Below, piece after piece: positions 7,138-14,240 of a stretch of 21,559 nucleotides of DNA (its first letter is position 1; each line of letters begins with the position of its first letter). A program made the translations under genes and the position numbers. The notes beneath the pieces are model-generated. The model saw only the letters and a program-made list of their open reading frames with translations, was not told the DNA's origin and did no database searches. This stretch comes from UBA288 sp964461885 (lineage in GTDB: Archaea; Halobacteriota; Methanomicrobia; Methanomicrobiales; Methanospirillaceae), in assembly GCA_964461885.1 (NCBI GenBank), contig CAYWVY010000037.1:1-21559 (forward strand). Reading direction: 5' to 3'.

Positions 7138-7726
7138 GAACCAGATGACCTTTGGCGCCCGGCGCGAGGCCCGGTTCGAGCGCGAGCCCGCCCGCCGGGT
7201 CTTCGCGGCCGAGCTCCGCGAGTCGAGGTTCCAGTTCAAAGAGGGGACCGAGGAGAAGAGCCCGACCTACGTGCTGCTCCCGACGGGGCAGCGGTGCAAC
7301 CGCATCTTCGTGGTCGGCTCCATGACCGAGAAGATGCGGCAGGGCGAGCAGAACATCTTCTACCGCGCCCGGGTCGTCGACCCGACGGGCACGACCTTCG
7401 TGACGGCCGGCAACTACCAGCCCGAGGCGATGCAGCAGATCGCCCGGATCGAGCCGCCGGCGTTCGTGGCGGTCGTGGGCAAGCCGAACGTCTTCGAGGC
7501 GCCGGACGGCGGCGGGGTCTACGTCTCGCTCCGGGCCGAGTCCGTGACCGTGGTCGATCGCGAGACGCGCGACCTCTGGGTTCTCGACGCGGCGAAAGCG
7601 ACCCTCGACCGGATCGACGCCTACGGCACGACCGAGGATTCGAAGAAGGCCGCGGAGGAGTACCGGATCGACCCCGCGCTCTTCCGAAAGACGGTTACGG
7701 ACGCGCTCGCGCAGATGCACCTCTGA
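7127..7726 (+). CDS. RPA-associated protein (COG3390 family)
   Basis: This is the companion of archaeal RPA, about 200 residues in its family and 199 aa here. In haloarchaea such proteins are encoded next to, and work with, their cognate RPA in DNA repair. Visible features are a basic N-terminus (GARREARFEREPARRVFAAEL), a conserved-looking ETKSPTY-type stretch (EEKSPTYVLLPTGQRCNRIF), and an OB-fold-like core containing YRARVVDPTGTTFVTAGNYQPEA and VAVVGKPNVFE. A helical C-terminus ends DPALFRKTVTDALAQMHL. The start at 7127 was chosen from the GGAGGT upstream. It forms a two-gene operon with rpa that ends at an oligo-T tract. Confidence 0.9.
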   Translation: MKPENQMTFGARREARFEREPARRVFAAELRESRFQFKEGTEEKSPTYVLLPTGQRCNRIFVVGSMTEKMRQGEQNIFYRARVVDPTGTTFVTAGNYQPEAMQQIARIEPPAFVAVVGKPNVFEAPDGGGVYVSLRAESVTVVDRETRDLWVLDAAKATLDRIDAYGTTEDSKKAAEEYRIDPALFRKTVTDALAQMHL

Positions 7727-7728
7727 TC

Positions 7729-7741
7729 CTTTCCTTTTTTT
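7729..7741 (+). terminator. Oligo-T terminator of the rpa operon
   Basis: CCTTTCC followed by seven Ts directly after the stop codon at 7726. Archaeal RNA polymerase terminates at such T tracts without a hairpin. It separates the rpa pair from the following membrane-protein gene. Confidence 0.6.
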
Positions 7742-7767
7742 GCCCGGCAACCGGATAGATCCAGCGT

Positions 7768-8319
7768 ATGCGCCGGGCGATCTGGGTACTGCTTCTCCTG
7801 GCATCCCTTGCCGTCGTGCTCCCGCAGGTCGCCGTTTCGCTCGTCCTGCCGCCCGGCACGGTCCATGCACCCGTGGCGCCCTCGCTTGGTGAGCCGGTCA
7901 CCTGGCCGTACGCGTTCGGCGCGCTCGTCTGCCACCAGCTGCCGGACCGGTCGTTCACGATCGCCGGGAACCAGTTTCCGGTCTGCGAGCGCTGCCTCGC
8001 AGTCGAGCTCGGGATGGTCGCCGCGCTCGCCGCGGCAGTGCTCGTCGCGCCCCGCGGCGGGTTCGTCACCGCGCTCTCGGCGTTCCTCCCCGGACGCCTC
8101 CGGTCGCGGGCCGATGTGCTGGCAACCGGCGTCGCCCTCATGCTCCCGATGGTCCTCGACGGCGGGCTCCAGCTCGCGACGGCCTATGTCTCGGCCATGC
8201 CGCAGCGGCTCCTGACCGGGTTCCTGTACGGCATCGGGCAGGCCGGTGTCGTCATCGGACTTGCCGCCCGGCTCCTTGACGACCGGAGCGAAAGCCTGAT
8301 GGGATCGCCCGGCCGATGA
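7768..8319 (+). CDS. DUF2085 integral membrane protein
   Basis: This 183-aa membrane protein is of the DUF2085 type. The family motif is clear: VCHQLPDRSFTIAGNQFPVCERC at 54-76, giving C55-H-Q, then C73xxC76. Hydrophobic segments lie at about 4-26 (could be an anchor), 78-95, 118-138 and 148-170. The Cys/His motif could bind a metal or form a disulfide, but no biochemical role is established for the family as far as known here. The ATG at 7768 precedes a normal basic-then-hydrophobic N-terminus (MRRAIWVLLLLA). It is followed 6 bases later by the deacetylase-like gene in the same direction, so they are likely co-transcribed. Confidence 0.85.
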   Translation: MRRAIWVLLLLASLAVVLPQVAVSLVLPPGTVHAPVAPSLGEPVTWPYAFGALVCHQLPDRSFTIAGNQFPVCERCLAVELGMVAALAAAVLVAPRGGFVTALSAFLPGRLRSRADVLATGVALMLPMVLDGGLQLATAYVSAMPQRLLTGFLYGIGQAGVVIGLAARLLDDRSESLMGSPGR

Positions 8320-8325
8320 GCGGTC

Positions 8326-9321
8326 ATGCCCCGGCCGGTCGTCCTGATCCAGCCCGACGCATCCCTCCACGACCTTCCCGGCCACCCTGAGTCCCAGGCG
8401 CGGCTCGAGGCCGCGCTGGCCAGCGTGCCGCCCGAGCTCCGAACGATTGTGCCGGGTGCCTCTGTGTCGCCCGGGGACCTTGCCCGCGTTCACGCGCCGG
8501 CGTACATCGCCGCCGTCCGGGAGCGGTGCGAAGCCCTGACGGGGATCGGCCACCTCGACCCCGATACCTATATCACGCCGCAATCGTACGACGTCGCCCG
8601 GTCGGCCGCGGGGCTCGCGCTCGAGGCCGCGAGGTACGCGCTCGCCGGCACCTCCGCGTTCGCCATGATCCGGCCGCCGGGCCACCACGCGGAGCGGACG
8701 CATGCGATGGGCTTCTGTCTCTTCAACAACGTGGCCGTGGCCGCTGCCGCGGCGCTCGACACCGTCCGGCGGGTCGCGATCATCGACTGGGACGTCCACC
8801 ACGGGAACGGGACGCAGTCGGCCTTCTACGGTACCGACCGGGTCCTGTACTGCTCGGTCCACCGCCGGTTCCACTTCCCGGGGACCGGCTGGTACGACGA
8901 GCGCGGCGTGGATGCCGGGCTCGGGTTCACCCTGAACGCCCCGCTCGCGGCCGGCAGCACCGGCCCCGACTACCGGCACGTCTTCGAGTCGGTCTTCTGC
9001 CCGGCCCTCGCCGCGTTCAGACCAGACCTGGTCCTCGTCTCGGCCGGGCAGGACCCCCTCGCGGACGACCCACTCGGCGGCATGGCCCTCGCGCCCTCCG
9101 ACTTCGGCATGATGGCGCGCCTCCTGCTCGAGGCCTCGGGCCGCCCACTCGCCCTCGCCCTCGAGGGTGGGTACGGCCCGCGCCACGCGGATGCCGTCAC
9201 CGCCGTACTCGACGCACTCGAGGGCGGGGACGCCCCGGCGGCACGGGGCGAGCCGCGCCCCGGGACTAGGCACGTCACCGGGTTCCTGGTCGCGGACTCG
9301 CCCCTGCTCGACAGCCGCTAG
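8326..9321 (+). CDS. Histone-deacetylase-fold amidohydrolase
   Basis: This 331-aa zinc hydrolase belongs to the arginase/deacetylase superfamily (histone deacetylase, AcuC and acetylpolyamine amidohydrolase relatives). The catalytic set looks intact: the His pair H120-H121 in RPPGHHAE, the zinc ligands in DWDVHHGNGT (D156 and H158) and in SAGQDPLADDPLG (D243), and the transition-state tyrosine Y283 in LEGGYG. The class II-like MGFCLFNNVAVAA follows the His pair. The substrate is unknown: acetyl-lysine on a chromatin protein, or an acetylated polyamine, are both possible. The polyamine-using dys and tiaS elsewhere in the window do not by themselves argue for either. It lies 6 bases after the DUF2085 gene. 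Confidence 0.95.
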   Translation: MPRPVVLIQPDASLHDLPGHPESQARLEAALASVPPELRTIVPGASVSPGDLARVHAPAYIAAVRERCEALTGIGHLDPDTYITPQSYDVARSAAGLALEAARYALAGTSAFAMIRPPGHHAERTHAMGFCLFNNVAVAAAAALDTVRRVAIIDWDVHHGNGTQSAFYGTDRVLYCSVHRRFHFPGTGWYDERGVDAGLGFTLNAPLAAGSTGPDYRHVFESVFCPALAAFRPDLVLVSAGQDPLADDPLGGMALAPSDFGMMARLLLEASGRPLALALEGGYGPRHADAVTAVLDALEGGDAPAARGEPRPGTRHVTGFLVADSPLLDSR

Positions 9322-9673
9322 TAGGGAACCACGAGGGCGAAGGCGAGCACGACCGTCGCGAGCAGCACCAGGAACAGGAGCAGGCGCAGGGATCGCAGCG
9401 GCACGCGGACGCCACGCGGCGAAGCCCGCCGGACCGCGCGTGAAGACCGGGCCGGGGCGTGGACCAGGACCCCGCCCGAACAGGTGAGCAGGAGCAGGCT
9501 GATCGCGAGCGCCTCTACCGACGGCTCCTGCTCGTAGATGAATCGGGCTACCGCGAGGGCCGTGACGAGCATGGTAGGGTGGTCCGGAGCCAGGCGCAGA
9601 AGGTCCGCTCCTCGGCGAGATAGGTCCTTTCATCCGGGCCGTCGTCGAATGCCGAGGGATCGGAGGGTGCCAT
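9318..9673 (-). pseudogene. DUF202 family membrane protein, frameshifted
   Basis: Reading from ATG 9673 gives a DUF202 N-terminus, including RTYLAEERTFCAWLRTTL, the family's YLAxERTFLAWxRT signature. This then runs into the wrong frame near 9575-9580. The next frame continues as MLVTALAVARFIYEQE, a hydrophobic ISLLLLTCSGGVLV and a last membrane segment LLLFLVLLATVVLAFALVV, ending at 9318. Restoring one base gives about 118 aa with three membrane helices, the normal DUF202 length and layout. The 84-residue frame from 9572 alone would lack the signature and first helix start. The stop overlaps the deacetylase stop by 4 nt, tail to tail. It is either a real single-base lesion or a sequence error. 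Confidence 0.75.
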
Positions 9674-9710
9674 GATGACGGGGAACAGAGCCCCGTATAG
9701 TCTCATATGA

Positions 9711-9718
9711 TATTTATG
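9711..9718. promoter_or_regulatory. TATA-like element between two divergent small genes
   Basis: TATTTATG (reverse strand CATAAATA) lies in an AT-richer stretch between the DUF202 and DUF1328 starts. On the reverse strand it predicts a start near 9688, 15 bases before ATG 9673. On the forward strand CATATGATATTTATGG or the later CAAATACTTA (about 9749-9758) could serve the 9808 gene. Confidence 0.35.
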
Positions 9719-9793
9719 GACTCATTACGGCAAAAGGGGCAAATACTTACAGCATTGTCGAGCAGTGTGACTCCGGTCGAAATACCGGAGAAC

Positions 9794-9799
9794 GGAGGT
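9794..9799 (+). promoter_or_regulatory. Strong RBS for the DUF1328-like gene
   Basis: GGAGGT ends 8 bases before ATG 9808. It is one of the best Shine-Dalgarno matches in the window and marks 9808 as a real start even though the frame is soon broken. Confidence 0.65.
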
Positions 9800-9807
9800 A
9801 ACATTTC

Positions 9808-9968
9808 ATGTTTGGCGGAGATCTGCTCTGGCTGGCAATCGTGTTCTTCGTCCTCACCATCGTTGCGGCCGTTCTTGGGGCCCACGCGCGGCGAGGCTCT
9901 CGATGGACATCGCGAAGTGGTTTGTGATCATCTTCATCGTGCTCGGGATCATCGCCTTGCTGCTCTAG
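9808..9968 (+). pseudogene. DUF1328-like small membrane protein, frameshifted
   Basis: From ATG 9808 the frame reads MFGGDLLWLAIVFFVLTIVAAVLGA, a membrane helix typical of DUF1328 (YtjA-like) proteins of about 54 aa. It then degenerates to Arg/Ser-rich residues and stops at TGA 9928. The frame one base back reads LSMDIAKWFVIIFIVLGIIALLL and stops at 9968, which is the expected second helix. Restoring one base between about 9877 and 9895, a GGGGCCC and GCGCGGCG stretch, gives a 53-aa two-helix protein. The local sequence does not form a standard X-XXY-YYZ slippery heptamer in the reading frame, so programmed shifting is not supported. It is a lesion or an error. Confidence 0.75.
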
Positions 9969-10064
9969 CGGGCCCGGCCGATCCGGCGGCCGTGCGAGAC
10001 ACGTCCCCTCCCTCTTTTCCCGATGCCGGGGCCGATCGTGGCAGGATACGTTGAACCGGGAGGC

Positions 10065-10312
10065 ATGACAAAAACCGAAGAGATGAAGGGTGCCGTCCTC
10101 CTGCACGACCCGGCGGAACCGTCCGGGATCGTCGACGGCCCCCTCTTCGCGAGGGGCATTCAGCCGCAACCGTCCGCCTCAACAGGACGAACGAGATCCG
10201 TGACGGCCTCGACAGGGCCGGCCACCCCTGGCTCGCGGCCGGGGCGGCACTCCACCTGCCCGGGGCCAACCGCCTCTGCGGGGCCGTGCTCGACTACGTC
10301 CTTCGATGGTAG
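10065..10312 (+). pseudogene. Unrecognised small ORF, apparently frameshifted
   Basis: The frame from ATG 10065 reads MTKTEEMKGAVLLHDPAEP and on to GIVDGPLFARG, then turns Ser/Pro-rich. One base back, another frame starts to look protein-like at HSAATVRLNRTNEIRDGLDR and continues through HPWLAAGAALHLPGANRLC to DYVLRW and a stop at 10312. Joining them by one restored base at the GGGG of 10157-10160 gives about 82 aa. No family is recognised. GGGAGG lies only one base before the ATG, so the start could be a later in-frame ATG at 10083. Its end overlaps the HVO_0476-type gene tail to tail by 19 nt. The join rests on how coherent the two halves look, not on a known homologue. Confidence 0.45.
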
Positions 10313-10908
10313 GCGGTCGGCTCGCGCTCGAACCGGCCGTAGATCCGCCGAACCCGCCGCGCGAGCGTCTTCCAGCCCTCCTTGCGGAGGACGGGGCCGT
10401 CGCGGAGCTTGATGTGCGAGATCCGGACCTTCTTTCCGCCGAAGATGTAGACCTCCCCGACCACGTAGACCTCCTCGCCGTCGGCCTGCTGGTGGAGCGG
10501 GATCGTCTCGCGCCCGCGGTGAACTGAGATCGGGACCACCACATCCTCGACCACGCGGGTCCAGAGGGTCACGATCCCGTCGGCCCGGGCCCGCTGCACG
10601 CGTCCTCCGCCGACCGCCTCGATCGAGCTGATCTCAACGCCGGCCGCCTCGTCCCCCTCCCCCTCGGCCACGAAGAGGTCGCCGACCTCGACCAGGTCCG
10701 ACGGCATCAGTTCTATCGTGCCGGGAGCCGATTCGGTCCCGGCCGAGACGATCGCGCGAACCCGGATCGGCTCCGGCGGGGCCTCCCCCCGGGGCTCGTG
10801 GTATATGTGGCCGCAGGCCGAGCACTTGAGCAGGAGGTCGTGGGACTCGCGGAGGACCTCCTGATCGGTCTCCTCGCCGCAGCCGGGGCAGCGCTGGTTC
10901 CGTTCCAT
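10294..10908 (-). CDS. HVO_0476-type zinc finger protein
   Basis: This 204-aa archaeal protein matches the HVO_0476-type zinc finger proteins of euryarchaea. The N-terminus has a zinc ribbon with CPGC (C7, C10) and CSAC (C29, C32). The middle is beta-rich with RVRAIVSAG and LMPSDLVEVGDLFVAEGE, and the end has a conserved-looking VYIFGGKKVRISHIKLRDG followed by a basic helix (KTLARRVRRIYGRFE). Function is not established; the ribbon and beta core suggest nucleic-acid binding. The start is ATG 10908; the frame's earlier TTG (10914) is less likely. A TTTAA-containing segment about 25 bases upstream fits a leaderless message. Confidence 0.9.
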   Translation of the reverse strand: MERNQRCPGCGEETDQEVLRESHDLLLKCSACGHIYHEPRGEAPPEPIRVRAIVSAGTESAPGTIELMPSDLVEVGDLFVAEGEGDEAAGVEISSIEAVGGGRVQRARADGIVTLWTRVVEDVVVPISVHRGRETIPLHQQADGEEVYVVGEVYIFGGKKVRISHIKLRDGPVLRKEGWKTLARRVRRIYGRFEREPTAYHRRT

Positions 10909-10958
10909 GGCCAAACGATTGGGAGGGAGCGGGAGTTAAACCTGCGGGTCGTCGGCCA

Positions 10959-11891
10959 TCAGAAGAGGTCACCGCGCCAGAAGATCACAATCCCGAACAC
11001 GCAGAGCAACGTCGTGAACCCGATAATCAGCACAAACGCGTCCGGCGAGTCCTGGAGGGGCAAGTCCACGTTCATCCCGTAGAATGACGCGATCAGTGTC
11101 GGGATCATCAGGATGATCGTGACGGTGGTGAGGGTCTTGACCACTGTGTTCAGGTTGTTCGAGATGAGCGAGGCGAAGGCCCCCATCATGTTCGACAGGA
11201 TCGACGAGTAGATCTTGGCCATGTCCATGGCCTGCTTGTTCTCGATGATCACCTCGTCGAGCAGGTCCTGGTCGTCCTGCTCCAGCTGCGAGTACTTCGC
11301 GTTGTGGAACTTCTCCATCATGAACGCGTTCGACCTGAGCGAGGTCGAGATGAAGACCAGGCACTTCTCGAGGTTCAGGAGCCGGATCAGCTGCTCGTTC
11401 CGGGCCGAGCGGTGGAGCTCCTTCTCGACGTTGTTCGTCACCCGGTTAATGTCCCGGAGGTACCTGAGGAAGAGGAGCGTGGTCTTCAGGAAGAGCTGGA
11501 GCACGAACCGGTTCTGGTCGTGGGTCGCGAAATTCCTGACCCGGCCCTGCTTGAAGTCGGCGATCAGCTCGGAGTCGATGGCCGAGACCGTGATCACCAG
11601 GTCGCCGACCAGCACGATCCCAAGTGGCAGGGTCGTGACCGGGATGTCGTCGGTCCAGGAGTCGAGGTGGGGGACGCGGAGCACGATCAGCCGGGCGCCG
11701 TCCTCGGTCTCGAGCCGGGCCCGCTCATCGAGGTCGAGCGGGTCGGTCAGGAAGTCGAGCGGGATCCCGAACCGTTCCACGAGCAGGGCCAGTTCCTGGT
11801 TGCTCGGATTCGAGACGTGAACCCACGACCCTGCGACAAAGTCGTCGATGGTCAGGAGCCCCTCGCTCGTGGACTTGTAGATCGTGATCAC
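10959..11891 (-). CDS. corA: CorA-type magnesium/divalent cation transporter
   Basis: This is a 310-aa CorA-family channel for Mg2+ and sometimes Co2+ or Ni2+. The long cytoplasmic N-terminal domain holds the alpha/beta part and then long helices, seen as DINRVTNNVEKELHRSARNEQ and DLLDEVIIENKQAMDMAKIY. The C-terminus has two membrane helices at about 250-270 and 287-305, joined by the selectivity motif YGMN (271-274) and an acidic loop. The last residues FWRGDLF are cytoplasmic. The start is GTG 11891, supported by GAGGTGA 4 bases upstream; no good ATG lies near. It functions as a pentamer in the cell membrane. Confidence 0.95.
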   Translation of the reverse strand: MITIYKSTSEGLLTIDDFVAGSWVHVSNPSNQELALLVERFGIPLDFLTDPLDLDERARLETEDGARLIVLRVPHLDSWTDDIPVTTLPLGIVLVGDLVITVSAIDSELIADFKQGRVRNFATHDQNRFVLQLFLKTTLLFLRYLRDINRVTNNVEKELHRSARNEQLIRLLNLEKCLVFISTSLRSNAFMMEKFHNAKYSQLEQDDQDLLDEVIIENKQAMDMAKIYSSILSNMMGAFASLISNNLNTVVKTLTTVTIILMIPTLIASFYGMNVDLPLQDSPDAFVLIIGFTTLLCVFGIVIFWRGDLF

Positions 11892-12079
11892 ACTCTCACC
11901 TCTTTTCCGGGCTCAGTCGCCTGCCGGCGTTCTCACCTCGAATATCGTGTGCGCAGCCGCTGCGGCGTTTGATTCGCGACATCCCCCGTTCAGGGAGCGG
12001 GATCAGAAAAACGAGTGGCCAGAAGACGTGTATTCACAAAAGGGTGCGCCGTCTCTGGTAAAAGGGCTTTGGATCGGTC
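11892..12079. other. Intergenic stretch between corA and the HD gene
   Basis: Both flanking genes are on the minus strand. Reverse-strand CCCTTTT (about 12057-12063 and 12038-12044) and GTTTTTC (about 12006-12012) could terminate the HD-domain gene. ACGATATTC near 11940-11948 is a weak TATA candidate for corA. A short palindrome GCCGC-T-GCGGC lies at 11956-11966. No tRNA or coding frame is seen. Confidence 0.4.
11896..11902 (-). promoter_or_regulatory. RBS of corA deciding a GTG start
   Basis: Reverse strand GAGGTGA ends 4 bases before the GTG at 11891. A second GAGGTGAG lies about 35 bases further upstream (about 11931-11938) with no start codon suitably placed in the corA frame. It looks like a chance or duplicated copy. 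Confidence 0.5.
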
Positions 12080-13300
12080 TCAGAGCGTGAGCCGTTCCTG
12101 GAGGGTCGCGGGACGGATGTGGAGCTGCTCGACGGCCGCGGCCCCCACCGCGTCGAGGGCCCCGGGCGGCGCGTACACGCCGAGCCGCCACTGCCCCCGC
12201 CGTGTCTCGTTGAGCGTCCGGACCATGGGGGACCGTTCCTCGAGGGGAAGGGTGCCCGCTCCGCTCCGGATCCGGACCTCCATCGAGAGGTCACGCGGGA
12301 ACGGTGGCGCGTCCACGATCACCTGGTCGGGCGGCACCCCGGCCGCCTCCGCGATCGCCTGCGCGGCGGCGAGGGCCTGGAGCGGGTCCGATCCGGCCTG
12401 GAGTTCGGCCCAGTTGACCTGATCTCGCCCGACGTAAACGGCGCGCTTGTAGAGCTGCCGGATCGTGATCCGCCGTGCAAGCGCGCGGGCCCCGGCCTGC
12501 GGCGACCCGAGCAGGGCCTGCATGCAGGCCCCGTCGTCGCTCGAGAGGAGGGCCGCGGCCTGCTCGTGCCCGCCCGCGCCGGCCAGGTGGAGGTGGAGGG
12601 CGAGCGCGAACATCCCCTCGGCAATCCGGGCCACGTGGTGGTAGTAGACCGACGGCCGCATCAGGGTCCGGGCGACGAGCAGGGACTCGGCCGCCGCTAT
12701 CCCGCCCTCGTCGATGGCGAGCCCGTGGCCGGTTATCCTCACGGAGCGGATCAGCCGCTCGGCGTCGACGGTCCCGTAGGGCACGCCCGTGTAGTGGGCG
12801 TCGCGCCGGAGATAGTCCATCCGGTCCACGTCGAGCTCGCCCTGGATGATCCCGGCGAGCGGGTGGTCGCCGGCCACGAGCCGGCAGACCTCGGCCGGGT
12901 CGACCCCGGCCTCGTCCAGGAGGCGGGCCGCGCCCGAGGCCTCGACGAGCTCGCGGATCTCCTGGTGGTCGCGGCCGAGCCGGGCGCAGAGGAAGGGCTC
13001 GGTCACGTGGCTGTACGGCCCGTGGCCCACGTCATGCAGGAGAGCGGCCGCGGTCACGGTGCGGGCCGTGGCGGGGTCGAGCTCGAGGTGGCCGCAAAGC
13101 CGCTGGGCGAGGTGCATGGCACCGAGCGAGTGCTCGAAACGGGTGTGGTTGGCCCCGGGGTAGACGAGGTAGGCGAAGCCGAGCTGCCGGACCTGGCGGA
13201 GGCGCTGGAGCAGGGGCGCATCCACGAGCGGGAGGAGCGCGGGCTCGACCTCGATGTACCCGTGGACCGGGTCCCGGACCGATTTCGCCCCCCGCGCCAT
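12080..13300 (-). CDS. HD-domain phosphohydrolase (dGTPase/SAMHD1-like, COG1078)
   Basis: This 406-aa HD-superfamily phosphohydrolase resembles the COG1078 proteins, relatives of SAMHD1 and bacterial dNTP triphosphohydrolases. The N-terminus reads SVRDPVHGYIEVEPALLPLVD, typical of the family. The metal site is intact: H57 in TRFEHSLGAMHLA, H89-D90 in LLHDVGHGPYSH, and D157/D159 in GELDVDRMDYLRRDAHYTG. The C-terminal half is helical. The likely reaction is hydrolysis of dNTPs or related nucleotides. The start is ATG 13300; the frame extends to 13438 only as shadow of cofD. A TATA box at 13324-13331 places the predicted transcript start at the ATG. Confidence 0.92.
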   Translation of the reverse strand: MARGAKSVRDPVHGYIEVEPALLPLVDAPLLQRLRQVRQLGFAYLVYPGANHTRFEHSLGAMHLAQRLCGHLELDPATARTVTAAALLHDVGHGPYSHVTEPFLCARLGRDHQEIRELVEASGAARLLDEAGVDPAEVCRLVAGDHPLAGIIQGELDVDRMDYLRRDAHYTGVPYGTVDAERLIRSVRITGHGLAIDEGGIAAAESLLVARTLMRPSVYYHHVARIAEGMFALALHLHLAGAGGHEQAAALLSSDDGACMQALLGSPQAGARALARRITIRQLYKRAVYVGRDQVNWAELQAGSDPLQALAAAQAIAEAAGVPPDQVIVDAPPFPRDLSMEVRIRSGAGTLPLEERSPMVRTLNETRRGQWRLGVYAPPGALDAVGAAAVEQLHIRPATLQERLTL

Positions 13301-13323
13301 CGGGATCAACTTAACCGTTCCGG

Positions 13324-13331
13324 CATATAAG
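13324..13331 (-). promoter_or_regulatory. TATA box for a leaderless HD-gene transcript
   Basis: Reverse strand CTTATATG lies about 26 bases upstream of ATG 13300, so transcription would begin at the start codon itself. On the forward strand the same element (CATATAAG) is only about 10 bases before the cofD ATG, too close to drive that start. Confidence 0.5.
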
Positions 13332-13340
13332 CGATCAGGG

Positions 13341-14240
13341 ATGATCGCCGTTCTTTCCGGGGGAACGGGGACCCCGAAGCTCCTGCGGGGCCTTCGCCGA
13401 CACCTCGACGACACCGATCTCGCCGTGGTCGTGAACACGGGCGAGGACTGCTGGGTCTCGGGCGGTCACCTCTCGCCCGACGTGGACACGGTCCTCTACC
13501 TCTGCGGCGGGCTCCTGAACGAGCAGACCTGGTGGGGGATCGCGGGCGACACCTTCGCGTGCCACGAGGCCCTCCGGTCCCTCGGGGAGGAGGAGGTCGT
13601 TCGGATCGGTGACCGCGACCGGGCCGTCCAGCTCCTTCGCGGCGAGCTCCTCCGGCGGGGCCGGACGCTCACGGAGGCGACCGAAGCCCTCGCCAGGCGG
13701 CTCGGGGTCGGGGTCCGAGTATTGCCCATGGCCGACGAGCCGTACGTGACCCACGTCCTCATCGACGGCGGGCGGCTCCACTTCCAGGAGTGGTGGGTCC
13801 GGCACCGCGGCGCCGTCCCTCCCCGTGGGCTCGCCTGGGAGCCCGCGCCGCCGCCGCCCGCGACGCCGGCGGTAATTGAGGCGCTCCGGGAGGCCGACGC
13901 CGTGGTGATCGGCCCGTCGAACCCGGTCACGTCGATCGGCCCGATCCTCGCCTGCGACGGGGTCCGCGAGGCCCTCCGCGACGCCTTCGTGATCGTGGTC
14001 TCACCGTTCATCGGCAACGAACCGATCAGTGGCCCCGCGGGCGCGCTGATGGCCGTGCAGGGGCTCGAACCCGGCTCGCGCGGGGTACACGCCCTCTACC
14101 GCGACTTCTGCGACGTCTTCGTCCAGGACGTCCGCGACCCGGTCGAGGTCCCCGGCGCGGCCCGGGCCGACACGCTGATGACCGACGCGAGCCGGAGCGA
14201 GGGGCTCGCAGAGTTCGTGCTCGACATTGCCCGGCGCTAG
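13341..14240 (+). CDS. cofD: 2-phospho-L-lactate transferase CofD (F420 synthesis)
   Basis: CofD transfers the phospholactate (or phosphoenolpyruvyl) group from its guanosine-diphospho donor to the deazaflavin Fo, giving F420-0, the core of coenzyme F420. The 299-aa length is typical. The N-terminal MIAVLSGGTGTPKLLRGLR is the family signature. It is followed by VVVNTGEDCWVSGGHLSPD (about 30-50), which forms part of the Fo/metal site, and GPSNPVTSIGPIL (about 193-205), the donor-binding loop. The ATG at 13341 starts the signature directly; upstream codons to 13254 are antisense to the HD gene. The stop overlaps the methyltransferase stop by 4 nt, tail to tail. Confidence 0.97.
   Translation: MIAVLSGGTGTPKLLRGLRRHLDDTDLAVVVNTGEDCWVSGGHLSPDVDTVLYLCGGLLNEQTWWGIAGDTFACHEALRSLGEEEVVRIGDRDRAVQLLRGELLRRGRTLTEATEALARRLGVGVRVLPMADEPYVTHVLIDGGRLHFQEWWVRHRGAVPPRGLAWEPAPPPPATPAVIEALREADAVVIGPSNPVTSIGPILACDGVREALRDAFVIVVSPFIGNEPISGPAGALMAVQGLEPGSRGVHALYRDFCDVFVQDVRDPVEVPGAARADTLMTDASRSEGLAEFVLDIARR

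Noticed and set aside
7621..9633. A 670-codon minus-strand open frame
   Set aside because: It is antisense to the DUF2085 and deacetylase genes, which have clear family motifs; its own residues show low-complexity Arg/Gly/Glu composition.
9876..9883. Programmed -1 frameshift site in the DUF1328-like gene
   Set aside because: The TGGGGCCC stretch does not form X-XXY-YYZ in the reading frame, and no downstream pseudoknot was evident.
9703..9885. 60-aa minus-strand ORF with a CPFC motif
   Set aside because: It is antisense to the DUF1328-like first helix and its RBS, with no RBS of its own.
12119..13330. A 403-codon plus-strand open frame
   Set aside because: It is the antisense shadow of the HD phosphohydrolase, whose H, HD and D motifs are intact.
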